In this document: positions 33,812-43,777 of the stretch, in pieces
Layout: each line of letters begins with the position of its first letter
Position numbering within the stretch: the stretch's first letter is position 1
NCBI RefSeq assembly: GCF_900114495.1
Contig: NZ_FOZI01000002.1
Location: forward strand, 310,001-374,000
Source: Dyella sp. OK004
GTDB taxonomy: Bacteria > Pseudomonadota > Gammaproteobacteria > Xanthomonadales > Rhodanobacteraceae
Length of the DNA: 64,000 bases
Reading direction: 5' to 3'
The notes under the pieces: model-generated
Seen by the model: only the letters and a program-made list of their open reading frames with translations
What the model was told of the DNA's origin: nothing
Database searches by the model: none
Program-made: the position numbers and the translations under genes

Positions 33812-34996
33812 ATGCAGAAGATTTACGGTTCGCCGTCGCGACGCGCCGCCATGCGGCGTGCCCTGGGTCTGTGCCTCGGCGCAGCCATGCTGGCCGGCTG
33901 CAGTAAGGATCCCGCCGACCATGCCGCGCAAACCACGCCGGCCGCGAACGACAGCGTCACCATCAACGACCAGCAGGCGCAGCACGTCACGGTGGAGCCG
34001 GCGCAATGGCGCAACTTCGAACAGCGCCGCGACGCCGTCGGCTATATCGACTTCAACCTGGACCAGCTGGCCCAGGTCTTCCCGGCATACCAGGGACGCG
34101 TGCGCCAGGTGCAGGCAAAGCTTGGCGATAGCGTGGCCAAGGGCCAGCTGCTGTTTACCATCGACAGTCCCGATCTGGCGCAGGCAGAGTCCGGCCTGAT
34201 CGCCGCCGCCGGACAACGCGAACTCACCACGCGCACGCTCGCTCGCGCGCGCCAGATGCTCGACGTGCAAGCCAGCGCGCAGAAAGACGTCGAGCAGGCC
34301 ATCTCCGATCAACAGGCGGCCGAAGGCAGCTATCGCTCGGCGCGTAACGTGCTGCGCATGCAGGGTGTAACGGATGCCGAAATCGATCGCATCGTGGCCG
34401 CACGCAAAGTGGATGGCGTACTGCGCGTACTCAGCCCCATGGCCGGGCGCGTCACCGCACGCACCGTGGCCCCCGGCGACTTCGTGCAGCCCGGCAGCTC
34501 CGCGGCGCCGTTCACCGTGGCCGACATCGACAAGCTCTGGATGATCGCCAACGTCGCGGAAGACGATGCCATGGTGCTGCACCCCGGCCAGACGGTGAAC
34601 GTCAGCGTCAACGCGCTGCCGGGGCACTTAGTGCATGGCGTGATCGACGTGGTCGGCAGCAGCGTGGACCCGGCTACCCATCGCGTGCAGGTGCGCTCGG
34701 CCATCGCCGATCCGCGCCACGAACTGCGCCCGCAGATGCTGGCGACCTTTGTGATCCTGACCGGCGAACCACAGCATTCGGTGGCCGTGCCCGCCAACGC
34801 CGTCGTGCGCGAAGGCGACGGCACGCTGACCGTCTACACCACCGGGGATGGACGACGCTTCACGCGGCGGCCAGTGAAGCTCGGGCTGCAGCAAGACGGT
34901 TTCGACCAGATCACCGAAGGCCTCGCAGCCGGCGAACGCGTCGCCGGCGATGGCGCGCTGTTCCTCAGCAATGCCCTGGCGTTGCAGTCGCAGTAA
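33812..34996 (+). CDS. RND efflux periplasmic adaptor (membrane fusion protein)
   Basis: A 394-residue HlyD/CzcB-type adaptor, a lipoprotein by its LGAAMLAGCSKD signal. A barrel-sandwich (biotinyl-lipoyl-like) half-motif appears as GRVRQVQAKLGDSVAKGQLLFTID and its partner as LSPMAGRVTARTVAPGDFVQPG, with a coiled-coil hairpin between (about 120-185) and a beta-barrel domain with WMIANVAEDDAMVLHPGQ. It links the inner-membrane pump to the outer-membrane channel encoded next. The ATG at 33812 is preceded by GGAG. No His-rich metal-binding extension, as in CzcB, is visible. It lies 114 bp after the kinase gene. Confidence 0.9.
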   Translation: MQKIYGSPSRRAAMRRALGLCLGAAMLAGCSKDPADHAAQTTPAANDSVTINDQQAQHVTVEPAQWRNFEQRRDAVGYIDFNLDQLAQVFPAYQGRVRQVQAKLGDSVAKGQLLFTIDSPDLAQAESGLIAAAGQRELTTRTLARARQMLDVQASAQKDVEQAISDQQAAEGSYRSARNVLRMQGVTDAEIDRIVAARKVDGVLRVLSPMAGRVTARTVAPGDFVQPGSSAAPFTVADIDKLWMIANVAEDDAMVLHPGQTVNVSVNALPGHLVHGVIDVVGSSVDPATHRVQVRSAIADPRHELRPQMLATFVILTGEPQHSVAVPANAVVREGDGTLTVYTTGDGRRFTRRPVKLGLQQDGFDQITEGLAAGERVAGDGALFLSNALALQSQ

Positions 34997-35034
34997 CGCC
35001 GCCAGTCAACGGATAGAAACCAAAAGGCCAGATC

Positions 35035-38000
35035 GTGCTCAGAGGCATCGTCGCGTTCGCGCTCACCCGCTGGTCCATCGTGATCATGGCCCTGGCATCC
35101 TTTGTCGTTGCCGGACTGGTGGCGTATGCCAAGCTCAATATCGAGGCCTATCCAAACCCGGCGCCGGTGATCCTCGAAATCACCGCGCAATCGCCCGGCC
35201 TGTCCGCGGAGGAAATGGAGCGCTCGTACACACGCCCGATGGAAGTCGGCCTGGCCACCACGCCGGGCGTCGACAACATTCGCTCCACCTCGTTCTACGG
35301 CCTGTCTTTCGTGCGCGTCACCTTCAAATACGGTGTCGACTACTACCAGGCCTATACACAGGCGGCGTTGAACCTGCAGCAGAACGTGAGTTTGCCCGGC
35401 GGTGTGCAGCCACAAATCCAGGCTTCCAGCCTGGTGGGCGAAATCCTGCGTTATCAGCTGGTGGGGCCGCCGCACTACGGCCTGACCAACCTGCGCACCT
35501 TGCAGGACTGGGTGGTGACCCGCCGATTGCTGTCAGTACCCGGCGTCGCCCAGGTGGTGACCTGGGGCGGCACCACCAAGGAATACGACGTCAACGCTGA
35601 CCTGAGCAAACTGGAAGGCTACGGTGTAACCCTGCCTCAGTTGATCGCCGCCATCGGCAACGCCAACACCAACGTGGGCGGTCGCACCATCAATATCGGC
35701 CAGCAATCAGTGAACATTCGCGGTGTGGGTCTGATCAAGGACATCGGCGACGTCGGCAACATCGTGCTGTCGCAAAACAATGGCACGCCAGTACTGGTGA
35801 AGGACGTCGCAAAGATCTCCATCGGCAACGTGCCGCGCCTGGGGAAGGCCGGACGCGACGATCAGAACGACGTGGTGACTGGCATCGTGGTGATGAACCG
35901 CACGCTGCAGACCAATGAGGTGCTCGCGCGCGTCAAGGCCGAAGTAGCGAAACTCAACAGCGACGGCACCCTTCCCGCCGGTGTGAAGCTGGCCCCCATC
36001 TACGATCGCTCCACCCTGGTGAATGTCACCACGCATACGGTGCTGCACAACCTGCTCTTCGGGTGTTTACTGGTGTTCTTCATCCAGTGGATATTCCTGG
36101 GTGATCTGCGCAGCGCGATCATCGTGAGCGCCAACATTCCGGTGGCGCTTTTCTTCAGCATCATCATCCTGGTATTGCTGGGCGACTCAGCCAATCTGCT
36201 ATCGGTGGGCGCCGTGGATTTCGGCATCATCGTCGACTCGGCGGTGATCCTGATTGAGAACATTTTCCGAAACTTCCAGAAGAACAAGGAAGAACGGCAA
36301 GAGTTGTTGCATGAGCAGGCGCAAAGTGAGTTCGCGATGTACGCCAAAGGGCGCGCAGCCCATGGCTGGACCGAGCGCATGCGCTTGTTGTTCATCAGCA
36401 CCACACAGGTAGATCGTGCGGTGCTGTTCTCCTCTGCGATCACGGTTGCCGCCTTCATCCCGCTGTTCACCATGCAGGGCGTCGAAGGCCAGATCTTCAA
36501 TCCGATGGCGCGCACTTACGCTTATGCGCTCACCGGTGCGCTGATTGCCACCTTCACGGTGACGCCCGTGCTGGCCTCGTTGCTTCTTCCCAAGCACATC
36601 AAGGAAACCGAAACGCTGTTCGTGCGATCGATCCGCCGGGTCTACTCGCCAGTGCTGCATTGGGCGTTGCAGCGGCGCAAGCTCACGGTGCTGATCGGCG
36701 TGGGCTTCCTGTTACTGGCCGGCCTGCTGCTACCTCGCATCGGCACCGAGTTCCTGCCCGCGCTGGAGGAAGGCAACCTGTGGATCCGTGCCACCTTGCC
36801 AGCCACCATTTCACTGGAAGCCGGCATGGGCAAGGTCAACCGCATGCGCCAGATCATCAAGACGCATGCGGAAGTGATCACCGTCGTGTCGCAGCATGGC
36901 CGTCCCGACGACGGCAGCGATGCCTCGGGTTTCTATAACGCGGAGCTGTTCGTTCCGCTAAAACCGATCAGCGAGTGGCCGCGCGGCGAAACCAAGGACA
37001 AGCTGGTGAAGAAGTTGCAGCAGGAGTTCAGCAACGAATTCCCCGGCATCGAATTCAATTTCTCGCAGTACATCCAGGACAACATCGAGGAAGGTCTGTC
37101 CGGCGTCAAAGGCGCCAACTCGGTGAAGATCGTCGGCCCCGAACTGCCGATATTGGAAAAACTGGCCGATCAGGTGTTGCATGAGATGCGTCAGGTCAAG
37201 GGCGTGGAAGACCTCGATGCATTCCATGTGCTGGGCCAGCCCAACCTCAACATCACCATCGATCGCGCCAGAGCCGCGCGCTATGGCCTCAACACGGGCG
37301 ATATCAACAGCGCGGTACAGGCGGCAGCCGGCGGCACGCAGGCCACCACCGTACTCGAGGGCGATCGCCAGTTCTCGCTAGTGGTACGGCTGGCACCCGC
37401 CTATCGCTCCGACCTGCAGGCGATCGGCAATATCAAGGTCGGCTACGCCACACCGGGCGGCGCGACGGCATACGTCCCGCTGCGCGAACTGGCAAGCATC
37501 ACCCTCGACACCGGTGCCTCCTATATCTACCACGAGCGCAATGAGCGCTTTATCCCAGTGAAATTCAGCGTGCGCGGCCGCGACCTGGGCGGCACGGTGG
37601 CCGAAGCACAGCAGCGCATCGCCCAGCACGTCACGCTGCCAAATGGCTATCACCTGGTCTGGGCCGGCGAGTTCGAGGATATGCAGCAGGCCAAGGATCG
37701 CCTCGCCATCGTGCTGCCGATCGCCATCGGCCTGATCCTGGCGCTGCTGTTCACGCTGTTCAATTCGTTCCGCGACAGTCTGCTGACTCTGGCGGCGATT
37801 CCGTTCTCGATTGCCGGCGGCATCATCGCCTTGTATCTGTCGGGCCTGAACCTGAGCGTCTCGGCCGCGATTGGTTTCGTCTCGCTGTTCGGCGTGTCGG
37901 TGATGAACGGCATCCTCGTGATCACCTACTTCAATCATCTGGTCTTCGAGGGTAAATCGCCCTTGGAAGCGATGTACCTTGCCGCCGAACAACGCATGCG

Positions 38001-38235
38001 CCCCATGCTGATGACTGCGTTGTCTGCATGCATCGGCCTGTTGCCTGCGGCGCTGTCCACTGGTATCGGCAGCCAGGTACAGCGTCCCCTGGCGACCGTC
38101 GTGGTAGGCGGCATGTTGCTTGGGCCAATCATGTTGTTGATCGTCGCACCGGCATTGCAGGTGCTAGTGGTGGAATGGTCGCAAGGGCGTAAGCATCGTC
38201 GCGCTCATCGCCCCACCGAGGCGGGAGGCCTGTGA
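35035..38235 (+). CDS. Heavy-metal-type RND efflux pump (CzcA/CusA-like)
   Basis: A 1066-residue proton-driven trimeric pump with 12 membrane helices and two large periplasmic loops. Helix 4 carries VDFGIIVDSAVILIENIF, which retains the Asp-Asp-Glu pattern of heavy-metal-efflux members (CzcA DFGIIVDGAV). A second set of helices begins at LAIVLPIAIGLILALLFTLF. The start codon is GTG. It forms a tripartite system with the adaptor upstream and the outer-membrane factor that overlaps its stop. Metal (Co/Zn/Cd or Cu/Ag) cannot be told from sequence, and some HME-clade pumps export organic substrates. Confidence 0.9.
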   Translation: MLRGIVAFALTRWSIVIMALASFVVAGLVAYAKLNIEAYPNPAPVILEITAQSPGLSAEEMERSYTRPMEVGLATTPGVDNIRSTSFYGLSFVRVTFKYGVDYYQAYTQAALNLQQNVSLPGGVQPQIQASSLVGEILRYQLVGPPHYGLTNLRTLQDWVVTRRLLSVPGVAQVVTWGGTTKEYDVNADLSKLEGYGVTLPQLIAAIGNANTNVGGRTINIGQQSVNIRGVGLIKDIGDVGNIVLSQNNGTPVLVKDVAKISIGNVPRLGKAGRDDQNDVVTGIVVMNRTLQTNEVLARVKAEVAKLNSDGTLPAGVKLAPIYDRSTLVNVTTHTVLHNLLFGCLLVFFIQWIFLGDLRSAIIVSANIPVALFFSIIILVLLGDSANLLSVGAVDFGIIVDSAVILIENIFRNFQKNKEERQELLHEQAQSEFAMYAKGRAAHGWTERMRLLFISTTQVDRAVLFSSAITVAAFIPLFTMQGVEGQIFNPMARTYAYALTGALIATFTVTPVLASLLLPKHIKETETLFVRSIRRVYSPVLHWALQRRKLTVLIGVGFLLLAGLLLPRIGTEFLPALEEGNLWIRATLPATISLEAGMGKVNRMRQIIKTHAEVITVVSQHGRPDDGSDASGFYNAELFVPLKPISEWPRGETKDKLVKKLQQEFSNEFPGIEFNFSQYIQDNIEEGLSGVKGANSVKIVGPELPILEKLADQVLHEMRQVKGVEDLDAFHVLGQPNLNITIDRARAARYGLNTGDINSAVQAAAGGTQATTVLEGDRQFSLVVRLAPAYRSDLQAIGNIKVGYATPGGATAYVPLRELASITLDTGASYIYHERNERFIPVKFSVRGRDLGGTVAEAQQRIAQHVTLPNGYHLVWAGEFEDMQQAKDRLAIVLPIAIGLILALLFTLFNSFRDSLLTLAAIPFSIAGGIIALYLSGLNLSVSAAIGFVSLFGVSVMNGILVITYFNHLVFEGKSPLEAMYLAAEQRMRPMLMTALSACIGLLPAALSTGIGSQVQRPLATVVVGGMLLGPIMLLIVAPALQVLVVEWSQGRKHRRAHRPTEAGGL

Positions 38236-39710
38236 TGGCTTGGTCCAAGACATCCCGCACAAAGCACCTCCAGCTGTCGCTGATGGCCTCCGCCCTGATC
38301 TGCACAGGCTGCGCGGTAGGACCCGATTACCATCGCCCCCCTCTGCCATCGACGGACAGCTATACCCGTCAACCGCTGCCGCAAACAGTCGGCACAGCGG
38401 GCGCCAGCCACGACGAACAGCAGCTTCAGCCCAGCGAGAAAATCGCGCGCGAATGGTGGAGCGCATTCGGCTCGCCCCAGCTCGACGCGCTGGTGCATGA
38501 AGCGTTTGCGCACAACCCGTCCATCGAAAGCGCGCAAGCCGCATTGCGGCAGGCGCAGGAAAACGTGGCGGCGCAGCGCGGCGCGTATTTGCCTACCGTC
38601 CAGCTCGACTATTCAGCCACCCGCCAGAAGAATGCCGTCGGCACGATCTCGCCGACGCTCACTTCTGGCCAGGCGCTCTACACGCTGCATACGGCCCAGC
38701 TCAACATTTCGTATGTGCCGGACGTCTTCGGGCTCAATCGCCGCACCGTCGAATCACTGTCTGCACAGGCAGAGAGCCAACAGTTCCAGCTCGAAGCGGC
38801 GTACCAGACTCTGGCTTCGAACGTCATCGCAGCCGCCATCCAGGAAGGCGCGTTGCGCGCGCAGATCGACGCGACGACGGACATCATCGACGCCGACACG
38901 CGTTCGCTGGCGATCCTGCGCAAGCAGGCTGCCCTGGGCTATGCCTCGGGTCTTGATGTAGCCGCGCAGGAAACGGCATTGGCGCAGGCCAGGCAGGCGC
39001 TGCCCCCGTTGCAGAAACAGCTCGAACAGACGCGCAATCTGATCGCCGTACTTACCGGCAAGCTGCCTTCGCAGGGCAACGAAGCGCCTTTCGATCTGGC
39101 CCGCTTTCAGCTGCCCCGGATCATTCCGGTGACGTTGCCGTCCCAACTGGTCGAACAGCGCCCGGATGTGCGTGCCGCCGAAGCCCAGGTTCAGGCCGCA
39201 AGCGCACAGGTAGGTGTGGCGCTGGCCAATCGCCTGCCACAGTTCTCCATCTCTGCGTTGTACGGCGGCAGCTCCACGCACTTCAGCGACATGTTCGCGA
39301 GCGGCAACAAGTTCTGGGGCTTGACCGGCAACGTGGCCGAGACGGTCTTCGACTTCGGCACACTCAAACACCGGCAACGCGCTGCCGAGGCGGCACTGCA
39401 ACAGTCGATGGCGCAATATCGGGACGCGGTGCTCGTTGCGTTCCAGAACGTCGCCGATGCGCTCTATGCACTGGATGCCGATGCCCGCGCGCTCGATGCC
39501 GCCATGCAAGCCGAAACGTCCGCACGCAAGACCTTGGATCTGACCCGCAAACAACTCGAGCTAGGCCAGGTCAACGGCCTCGCCCTGCTCAACGCACAAA
39601 CGGCCTACCAGCAGACCGCCATCGCGCGCGTGCAGGCGCAGGCGGCGCGGTATAGCGATACCGCGGCGCTGATGCTGGCTCTCGGTGGCGGCTGGCAGCC
39701 ACCGCAATAA
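38235..39710 (+). CDS. Outer-membrane efflux channel (NodT/OprM family)
   Basis: A 491-residue TolC-like outer-membrane factor, a lipoprotein with ALICTGC signal and the typical mature start AVGPDYHRPP. The two repeated alpha-barrel halves show the WWSAFGSPQLDALVHEAFAHNPSI and YGGSSTHFSDMF regions characteristic of the family. The ATG overlaps the pump stop (TGATG) with GGGAGG at good spacing, so it is co-translated. It completes the adaptor-pump-channel set. It converges on gltX with only 11 bp between. Confidence 0.92.
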   Translation: MAWSKTSRTKHLQLSLMASALICTGCAVGPDYHRPPLPSTDSYTRQPLPQTVGTAGASHDEQQLQPSEKIAREWWSAFGSPQLDALVHEAFAHNPSIESAQAALRQAQENVAAQRGAYLPTVQLDYSATRQKNAVGTISPTLTSGQALYTLHTAQLNISYVPDVFGLNRRTVESLSAQAESQQFQLEAAYQTLASNVIAAAIQEGALRAQIDATTDIIDADTRSLAILRKQAALGYASGLDVAAQETALAQARQALPPLQKQLEQTRNLIAVLTGKLPSQGNEAPFDLARFQLPRIIPVTLPSQLVEQRPDVRAAEAQVQAASAQVGVALANRLPQFSISALYGGSSTHFSDMFASGNKFWGLTGNVAETVFDFGTLKHRQRAAEAALQQSMAQYRDAVLVAFQNVADALYALDADARALDAAMQAETSARKTLDLTRKQLELGQVNGLALLNAQTAYQQTAIARVQAQAARYSDTAALMLALGGGWQPPQ

Positions 39711-39721
39711 CGGTAGGAGCG

Positions 39722-41122
39722 TCAGCCCTTTGCTTTGGTGATCGCGGCGTCGATGCGCTTGATCGCCTCATCGCGCCCCGCCAGATAGATGGTGTGATCG
39801 ATCGACGGCGAGACCTGCGTGCCAGTCATCGCCACGCGTAGCGGCTGGGCAATCTTGCCCATACCCAGCTCCAGCTTGGTGGCCACCTGCTCGATCACCT
39901 GATGGATCGGCTCCGGCTGCCATGCGCAGTCGACCAGCAGCACCTTGGCCGCTTCGAGCACAGCCACCGCGCTGTCGTTCTGCAGGTGCTTGGCCACGGC
40001 CTTGTCGTCCCACTCGACGATCGGGCCGTACCAGATCTTTGCGCGCTCGGTCATTTCCTTCAGCGTCTGCACGCGATCGCGCAGTGCCACGATCACGTCG
40101 GCCGGCGCCGGCCCCTTGCTGTAGTCGATACCTGCCTGTTGCAGATGCCACTCGAACTCCGGCGCCAGTGACTGCGGGTCTTCGCTCTTCAGGTAATGCT
40201 GGTTGAGCCAGGACAGCTTGGTGACGTCGAAGCGCGACGCTGCCTTGTTGACGTCGGCGATGTCGAACAGCTGGATCATTTCCTGCGGCGAGAAAATCTC
40301 CTGGTCGCCATGCGACCAGCCGAGGCGCACCAGGTAATTGAGCAGCGCGTGCGGCAGGAAGCCGTCATCGCGGTACTGCATCACGCTGACCGCGCCGTGG
40401 CGCTTGCTGAGCTTCTGCCCATCCGGACCGAGGATCATCGGCAGGTGCGCGAACTCCGGCACCGGCGCGCCCAGCGCGTGATAGATGTTGATCTGGCGCG
40501 GGGTGTTGTTGACGTGGTCATCGCCGCGGATCACTTCGGTGATGCCCATGTCGATGTCGTCGACCACCACGGCGAAGTTGTAGGTCGGCCAGCCGTCGGA
40601 GCGGAAGATCACCAGATCGTCCAGCTCGGCATTGGCCCACTCCACGCGGCCCTTCACCTTATCGTCGAACACCACCGAGCCTTCGGTAGGATTCTTGAAG
40701 CGGATCACGCGGTTCGGATCGTCGCGATACGCCTCGTTGCGGTCGCGGTAGTAGCCGTTGTAGCGGGGCTTCTCGCCCTTGGCCATGGCGGCCTCGCGCA
40801 TTGCCTCGATCGCTTCCTTGCTCTCGTAGGCGTAGTAGGCCTTGCCGGCCTTCAGCAGCTCGTCGGCCACCTGCTTGTAGCGCTCCAGGCGGTGGGTCTG
40901 GTAAATCGGACCCTCGTCATGCACCAGACCCAGCCACTGCATGCCGTCGAGAATGGCTTGCACGGCGACGTCCGTTGAACGCTCGCGGTCGGTATCCTCA
41001 ATGCGCAGCACGAACTGGCCGCCGCGGCGGCGCGCTTCCAGCCAGCAATACAGCGCGGTGCGGGCGCCGCCGATATGCAGGAAGCCGGTGGGACTGGGGG
41101 CGAAGCGAGTGCGGACGGTCAT
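39722..41122 (-). CDS. gltX: Glutamyl-tRNA synthetase
   Basis: Class I aminoacyl-tRNA synthetase that charges tRNA-Glu, 466 residues. The HIGH motif is in [15 protein letters not shown] and the KMSKS motif is KLSKRHG (about 241-247); RIEDTDRER and the anticodon-binding C-terminal half are standard. The stop lies 11 bp from the convergent channel gene, and the upstream side is divergent from the outer-membrane protein gene. It is a single gene. Confidence 0.97.
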   Translation of the reverse strand: MTVRTRFAPSPTGFLHIGGARTALYCWLEARRRGGQFVLRIEDTDRERSTDVAVQAILDGMQWLGLVHDEGPIYQTHRLERYKQVADELLKAGKAYYAYESKEAIEAMREAAMAKGEKPRYNGYYRDRNEAYRDDPNRVIRFKNPTEGSVVFDDKVKGRVEWANAELDDLVIFRSDGWPTYNFAVVVDDIDMGITEVIRGDDHVNNTPRQINIYHALGAPVPEFAHLPMILGPDGQKLSKRHGAVSVMQYRDDGFLPHALLNYLVRLGWSHGDQEIFSPQEMIQLFDIADVNKAASRFDVTKLSWLNQHYLKSEDPQSLAPEFEWHLQQAGIDYSKGPAPADVIVALRDRVQTLKEMTERAKIWYGPIVEWDDKAVAKHLQNDSAVAVLEAAKVLLVDCAWQPEPIHQVIEQVATKLELGMGKIAQPLRVAMTGTQVSPSIDHTIYLAGRDEAIKRIDAAITKAKG

Positions 41123-41154
41123 CGAGGTTTTCTTAAGGGATGCGGAGCGAAGCG

Positions 41155-41937
41155 ATGGATTTTAGCCGATCTGGCCGGTGGCTCCGCGCCTTTGCAGCCG
41201 TTCTGCTACTCATCGGCACCGCTCCGGCATGGGCGGACGACACTCCGGGCTTCGACCGCCCTGGCCTCGGCTTCGCCACGAATGCGCTGCATGCCGGCCA
41301 GTTCGCCTACGAGCAAGGCCTGCCCGACTGGAGCCGTCATCGCGACAGCGGCGTCACTACCGATCTGGCGACTTACGACACTCTGCTCCGGTTTGGCTTG
41401 GGAGATGAGCTGGAGCTGCAGCTAGGCGGCTCGCCCTACAACCGCTTGCGCCAGACCGCGGACGGCGCGTCGCAGATCAGCCATGGTCATGGCGATACCA
41501 TCCTTGGCCTGAAATGGGCGCCCTCGCCGTCGAGCGATATCTGGAACTGGGGGGTACTGGGCAACGTGGAGTTCACCGACGGCGCCCGCGATTTCCGCAG
41601 CGACCGCCGCGTCTACACCGTAGGTGTGGTGGCGGACCAGAAGATCGGCGAACAGGTGGACATCAGCTACTTCGCGCAATGGCAGCGCAGCGGCGGGCGG
41701 GACAACTATCTGCTGGCGCCCGACTACAACTACCAGCTCAACGATCACTGGGGCTTCTATCTCGAAACCGCCCTGCTGCGCGATGCGGATCACCGCAACG
41801 GCACGCAGGCCGGCGGCGGCCTGGTCTGGCAGCCGCTGACGAATCTGCAGTTCGATACCTGGTTCCGGCACCGCCTCGGCGGACAGGCCGCGGAGTGGGA
41901 AGCCGGCGTAGGCGTGGCGATGTTCTTCGGCCGCTGA
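41155..41937 (+). CDS. Putative outer-membrane transporter (phenol-degradation MetA-like barrel)
   Basis: A 260-residue exported protein with a signal peptide (about 1-25, PAWADD), then alternating beta-strand pattern to an FFGR end, typical of an outer-membrane beta-barrel. It resembles the transporter family related to meta-pathway phenol degradation proteins, seen in [21 protein letters not shown] and LGLKWAPSP. Substrate unknown. Of two in-frame ATGs, 41155 is preceded by GGAG and is preferred over 41140. It lies divergent from gltX and convergent with the DUF4399 gene across a hairpin. Confidence 0.8.
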   Translation: MDFSRSGRWLRAFAAVLLLIGTAPAWADDTPGFDRPGLGFATNALHAGQFAYEQGLPDWSRHRDSGVTTDLATYDTLLRFGLGDELELQLGGSPYNRLRQTADGASQISHGHGDTILGLKWAPSPSSDIWNWGVLGNVEFTDGARDFRSDRRVYTVGVVADQKIGEQVDISYFAQWQRSGGRDNYLLAPDYNYQLNDHWGFYLETALLRDADHRNGTQAGGGLVWQPLTNLQFDTWFRHRLGGQAAEWEAGVGVAMFFGR

Positions 41938-41951
41938 ACATGCGGCGCATC

Positions 41952-41983
41952 CGAAGCGACCCCGCCAACGCGGGACCGCTTCG
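41952..41983. terminator. Hairpin between convergent genes
   Basis: Outer 7-bp stem CGAAGCG / CGCTTCG (41952-41958, 41977-41983) and inner CCCGC/GCGGG stem, lying between the barrel gene and the DUF4399 gene. No T run. Confidence 0.5.
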
Positions 41984-41991
41984 CGAGGGAC

Positions 41992-42426
41992 TTACTTCAC
42001 GTGCACGGTGATCTTCTTCGACGCCAGCGCCGGGTCGAACGGAATGTGGTTCTCGTCGGCCAGTTCCAGCTGCAAGGTATGCGTACCGGGCTTCAACTTG
42101 ACAGTGGTTTCGGTCTGGCCGTTGCCGAAGTGGACATGCGTGTCGTCCTTCGGAATCGGCTGGCCGGCTACCGGCAGATCCGTCACGTCGATCAACAGAT
42201 GATGGTGGCCGGTGCCTTCCTTCTTCACGCCGGCCGGGGCCACGCCCATGCCTTTCAGGCCGAAGCTCACGGTGACTTCCTGCCCCACCGTGGCGCCGTC
42301 CTTGGGCGAGATGATGTAGACCTCGGCCCCGGCGGGCGACTTGGTCACCGGCAGCGTGGGAGTGTCGGCAGCGAACACCGCCCCGGTCACGGTAGCCAGG
42401 GCCAGAGCGAGCAGGATGCGCTTCAT
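41992..42426 (-). CDS. DUF4399-domain periplasmic protein
   Basis: A 144-residue exported protein: signal peptide 1-19 (ending AVFAADT), then one beta-rich DUF4399 domain with VYIISPKDGATVGQEVTVSFGL, GTGHHHLLIDV and DDTHVHFGNGQTETTVKL, finishing LELADENHIPFDP. The paired His motifs (HHH and HVHFG) could bind metal, but no function is established for the family. The GGAG ribosome site precedes the ATG by 8 bp. A single gene. Confidence 0.88.
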   Translation of the reverse strand: MKRILLALALATVTGAVFAADTPTLPVTKSPAGAEVYIISPKDGATVGQEVTVSFGLKGMGVAPAGVKKEGTGHHHLLIDVTDLPVAGQPIPKDDTHVHFGNGQTETTVKLKPGTHTLQLELADENHIPFDPALASKKITVHVK

Positions 42427-42616
42427 CGTCGGTTCTCCATGGGGACAAGAAAGGCCAGTGTAAGCGCACGGTCATTCAGAAAGCGCCAATAAATCCGCCG
42501 ATTTGGACTTGGCTGCCCTGACTTGTTCCACGCAGGCGTCACGCAGGCGTCATGAACGCGCCACGCCCCCGCAACGCCGCCAGCGGAACCTACGCCGGGC
42601 CAGCACAGGTATTCCC

Positions 42617-43777
42617 ATGCGCATCGGCATTGTCACCGAGACATACCCGCCAGAAATCAACGGCGTTGCACTCACCGTGCATAGCCTTGCCGCCGGACTC
42701 GCGTCGCGCGGACACACCGTCGACCTGATCCGCCCGCGCCAGGCACAGCCGTTTGCCGACGAACCCGGCATTGTGGCGATGGAGATGCGCGGTGCCTCGC
42801 TGCCGCGCTATCCCGGCCTGCGCTTCGGACTCCCCGCCGGACGCACGCTGCGTGAACGCTGGACTCGTCTACGGCCGGACGCCATCTATGTGGCCACGGA
42901 AGGCCCCCTGGGCTGGTCGGCGGTACGCGCCGCCAACAAGCTGGGCATCCCTGCGGCGACCGGATTCCACACACGCTTTGACGCCTATGCCAATCATTAC
43001 GGCGTGGGCTTTCTCACGCCGGTAGTGCGCCGCTACCTGCGCCGCTTCCATAACCGCGCTGCCGCGACGCTGGTGCCTACCGACGCCCTGGCGAGCGAAC
43101 TCAGCGCATTGGGCGTGGATACTGCGCGCCTGCTGCGCCGGGCGGTGGATACGCAATTGTTCCATCCGCGCTACCGCGACTTGGCTTTGCGCGCCAGCTG
43201 GAACGTGGACGGCAACACGCCGGTAGTGCTCTATGTCGGCCGCATCGCGCCGGAGAAAAACCTCGACCTCGCGGTACGCACCTTCCGCGCGATTCAACAG
43301 AAAGTACCCAAGGCGCGCTATGTGTGGGTCGGCGACGGCCCGGCCCGCGCCGCATTGCAGGCGGCCCACCCCGATTTCATCTTCGCCGGCATGCAGCGCG
43401 GCGAAGCGCTGGCGCGGCACTACGCCAGCGCCGACCTGTTCCCCTTCCCCAGCCTCAGCGAAACCTTTGGCAATGTGATCCTGGAAGCGCTGGCCGCCGG
43501 CCTGCCGGTGATCGCGTATGAGGAAGGTGCCGCGCGCGAACACCTCGCCACCGGCATCAACGGCTATCGCATCGATGCCGGCAACGAAGCTGCCTTTATC
43601 GAATCGGCAACGACACTGGCCAGCAACGCGAGCCTGATCCGCCATATGGGTCGCGCCGCGCAGGCCAGCATCGCCACCCTCTCACCGGACGCGGTCATCC
43701 GCGAATTCGAAAACCTGTTGAGCGAACTGGCTAAGGAGCACAGCGATGAACACTCTGCCGCCGCTGCACACGCCTGA
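42617..43777 (+). CDS. Glycosyltransferase family 4 protein
   Basis: A 386-residue GT-B-fold retaining glycosyltransferase. The N-terminal acceptor domain begins IGIVTETYPPEINGVALTVH and the C-terminal sugar-nucleotide domain carries VLYVGRIAPEKNLDLAVRTF and the EX7E motif in SLSETFGNVILEALAAG. This type (MgtA/PimB-like) often mannosylates or glucosylates lipids such as phosphatidic acid or diacylglycerol, which suits the lipid-phosphatase gene overlapping its end by 32 bp. The donor and acceptor are not known. The frame is open to 42503, but 42617 gives the family start. Confidence 0.88.
   Translation: MRIGIVTETYPPEINGVALTVHSLAAGLASRGHTVDLIRPRQAQPFADEPGIVAMEMRGASLPRYPGLRFGLPAGRTLRERWTRLRPDAIYVATEGPLGWSAVRAANKLGIPAATGFHTRFDAYANHYGVGFLTPVVRRYLRRFHNRAAATLVPTDALASELSALGVDTARLLRRAVDTQLFHPRYRDLALRASWNVDGNTPVVLYVGRIAPEKNLDLAVRTFRAIQQKVPKARYVWVGDGPARAALQAAHPDFIFAGMQRGEALARHYASADLFPFPSLSETFGNVILEALAAGLPVIAYEEGAAREHLATGINGYRIDAGNEAAFIESATTLASNASLIRHMGRAAQASIATLSPDAVIREFENLLSELAKEHSDEHSAAAAHA

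Noticed and set aside
39711-39721. Third REP-like copy (GGTAGGAGCG) before gltX
   Set aside because: Only about 9 bases match; may be a remnant or chance.
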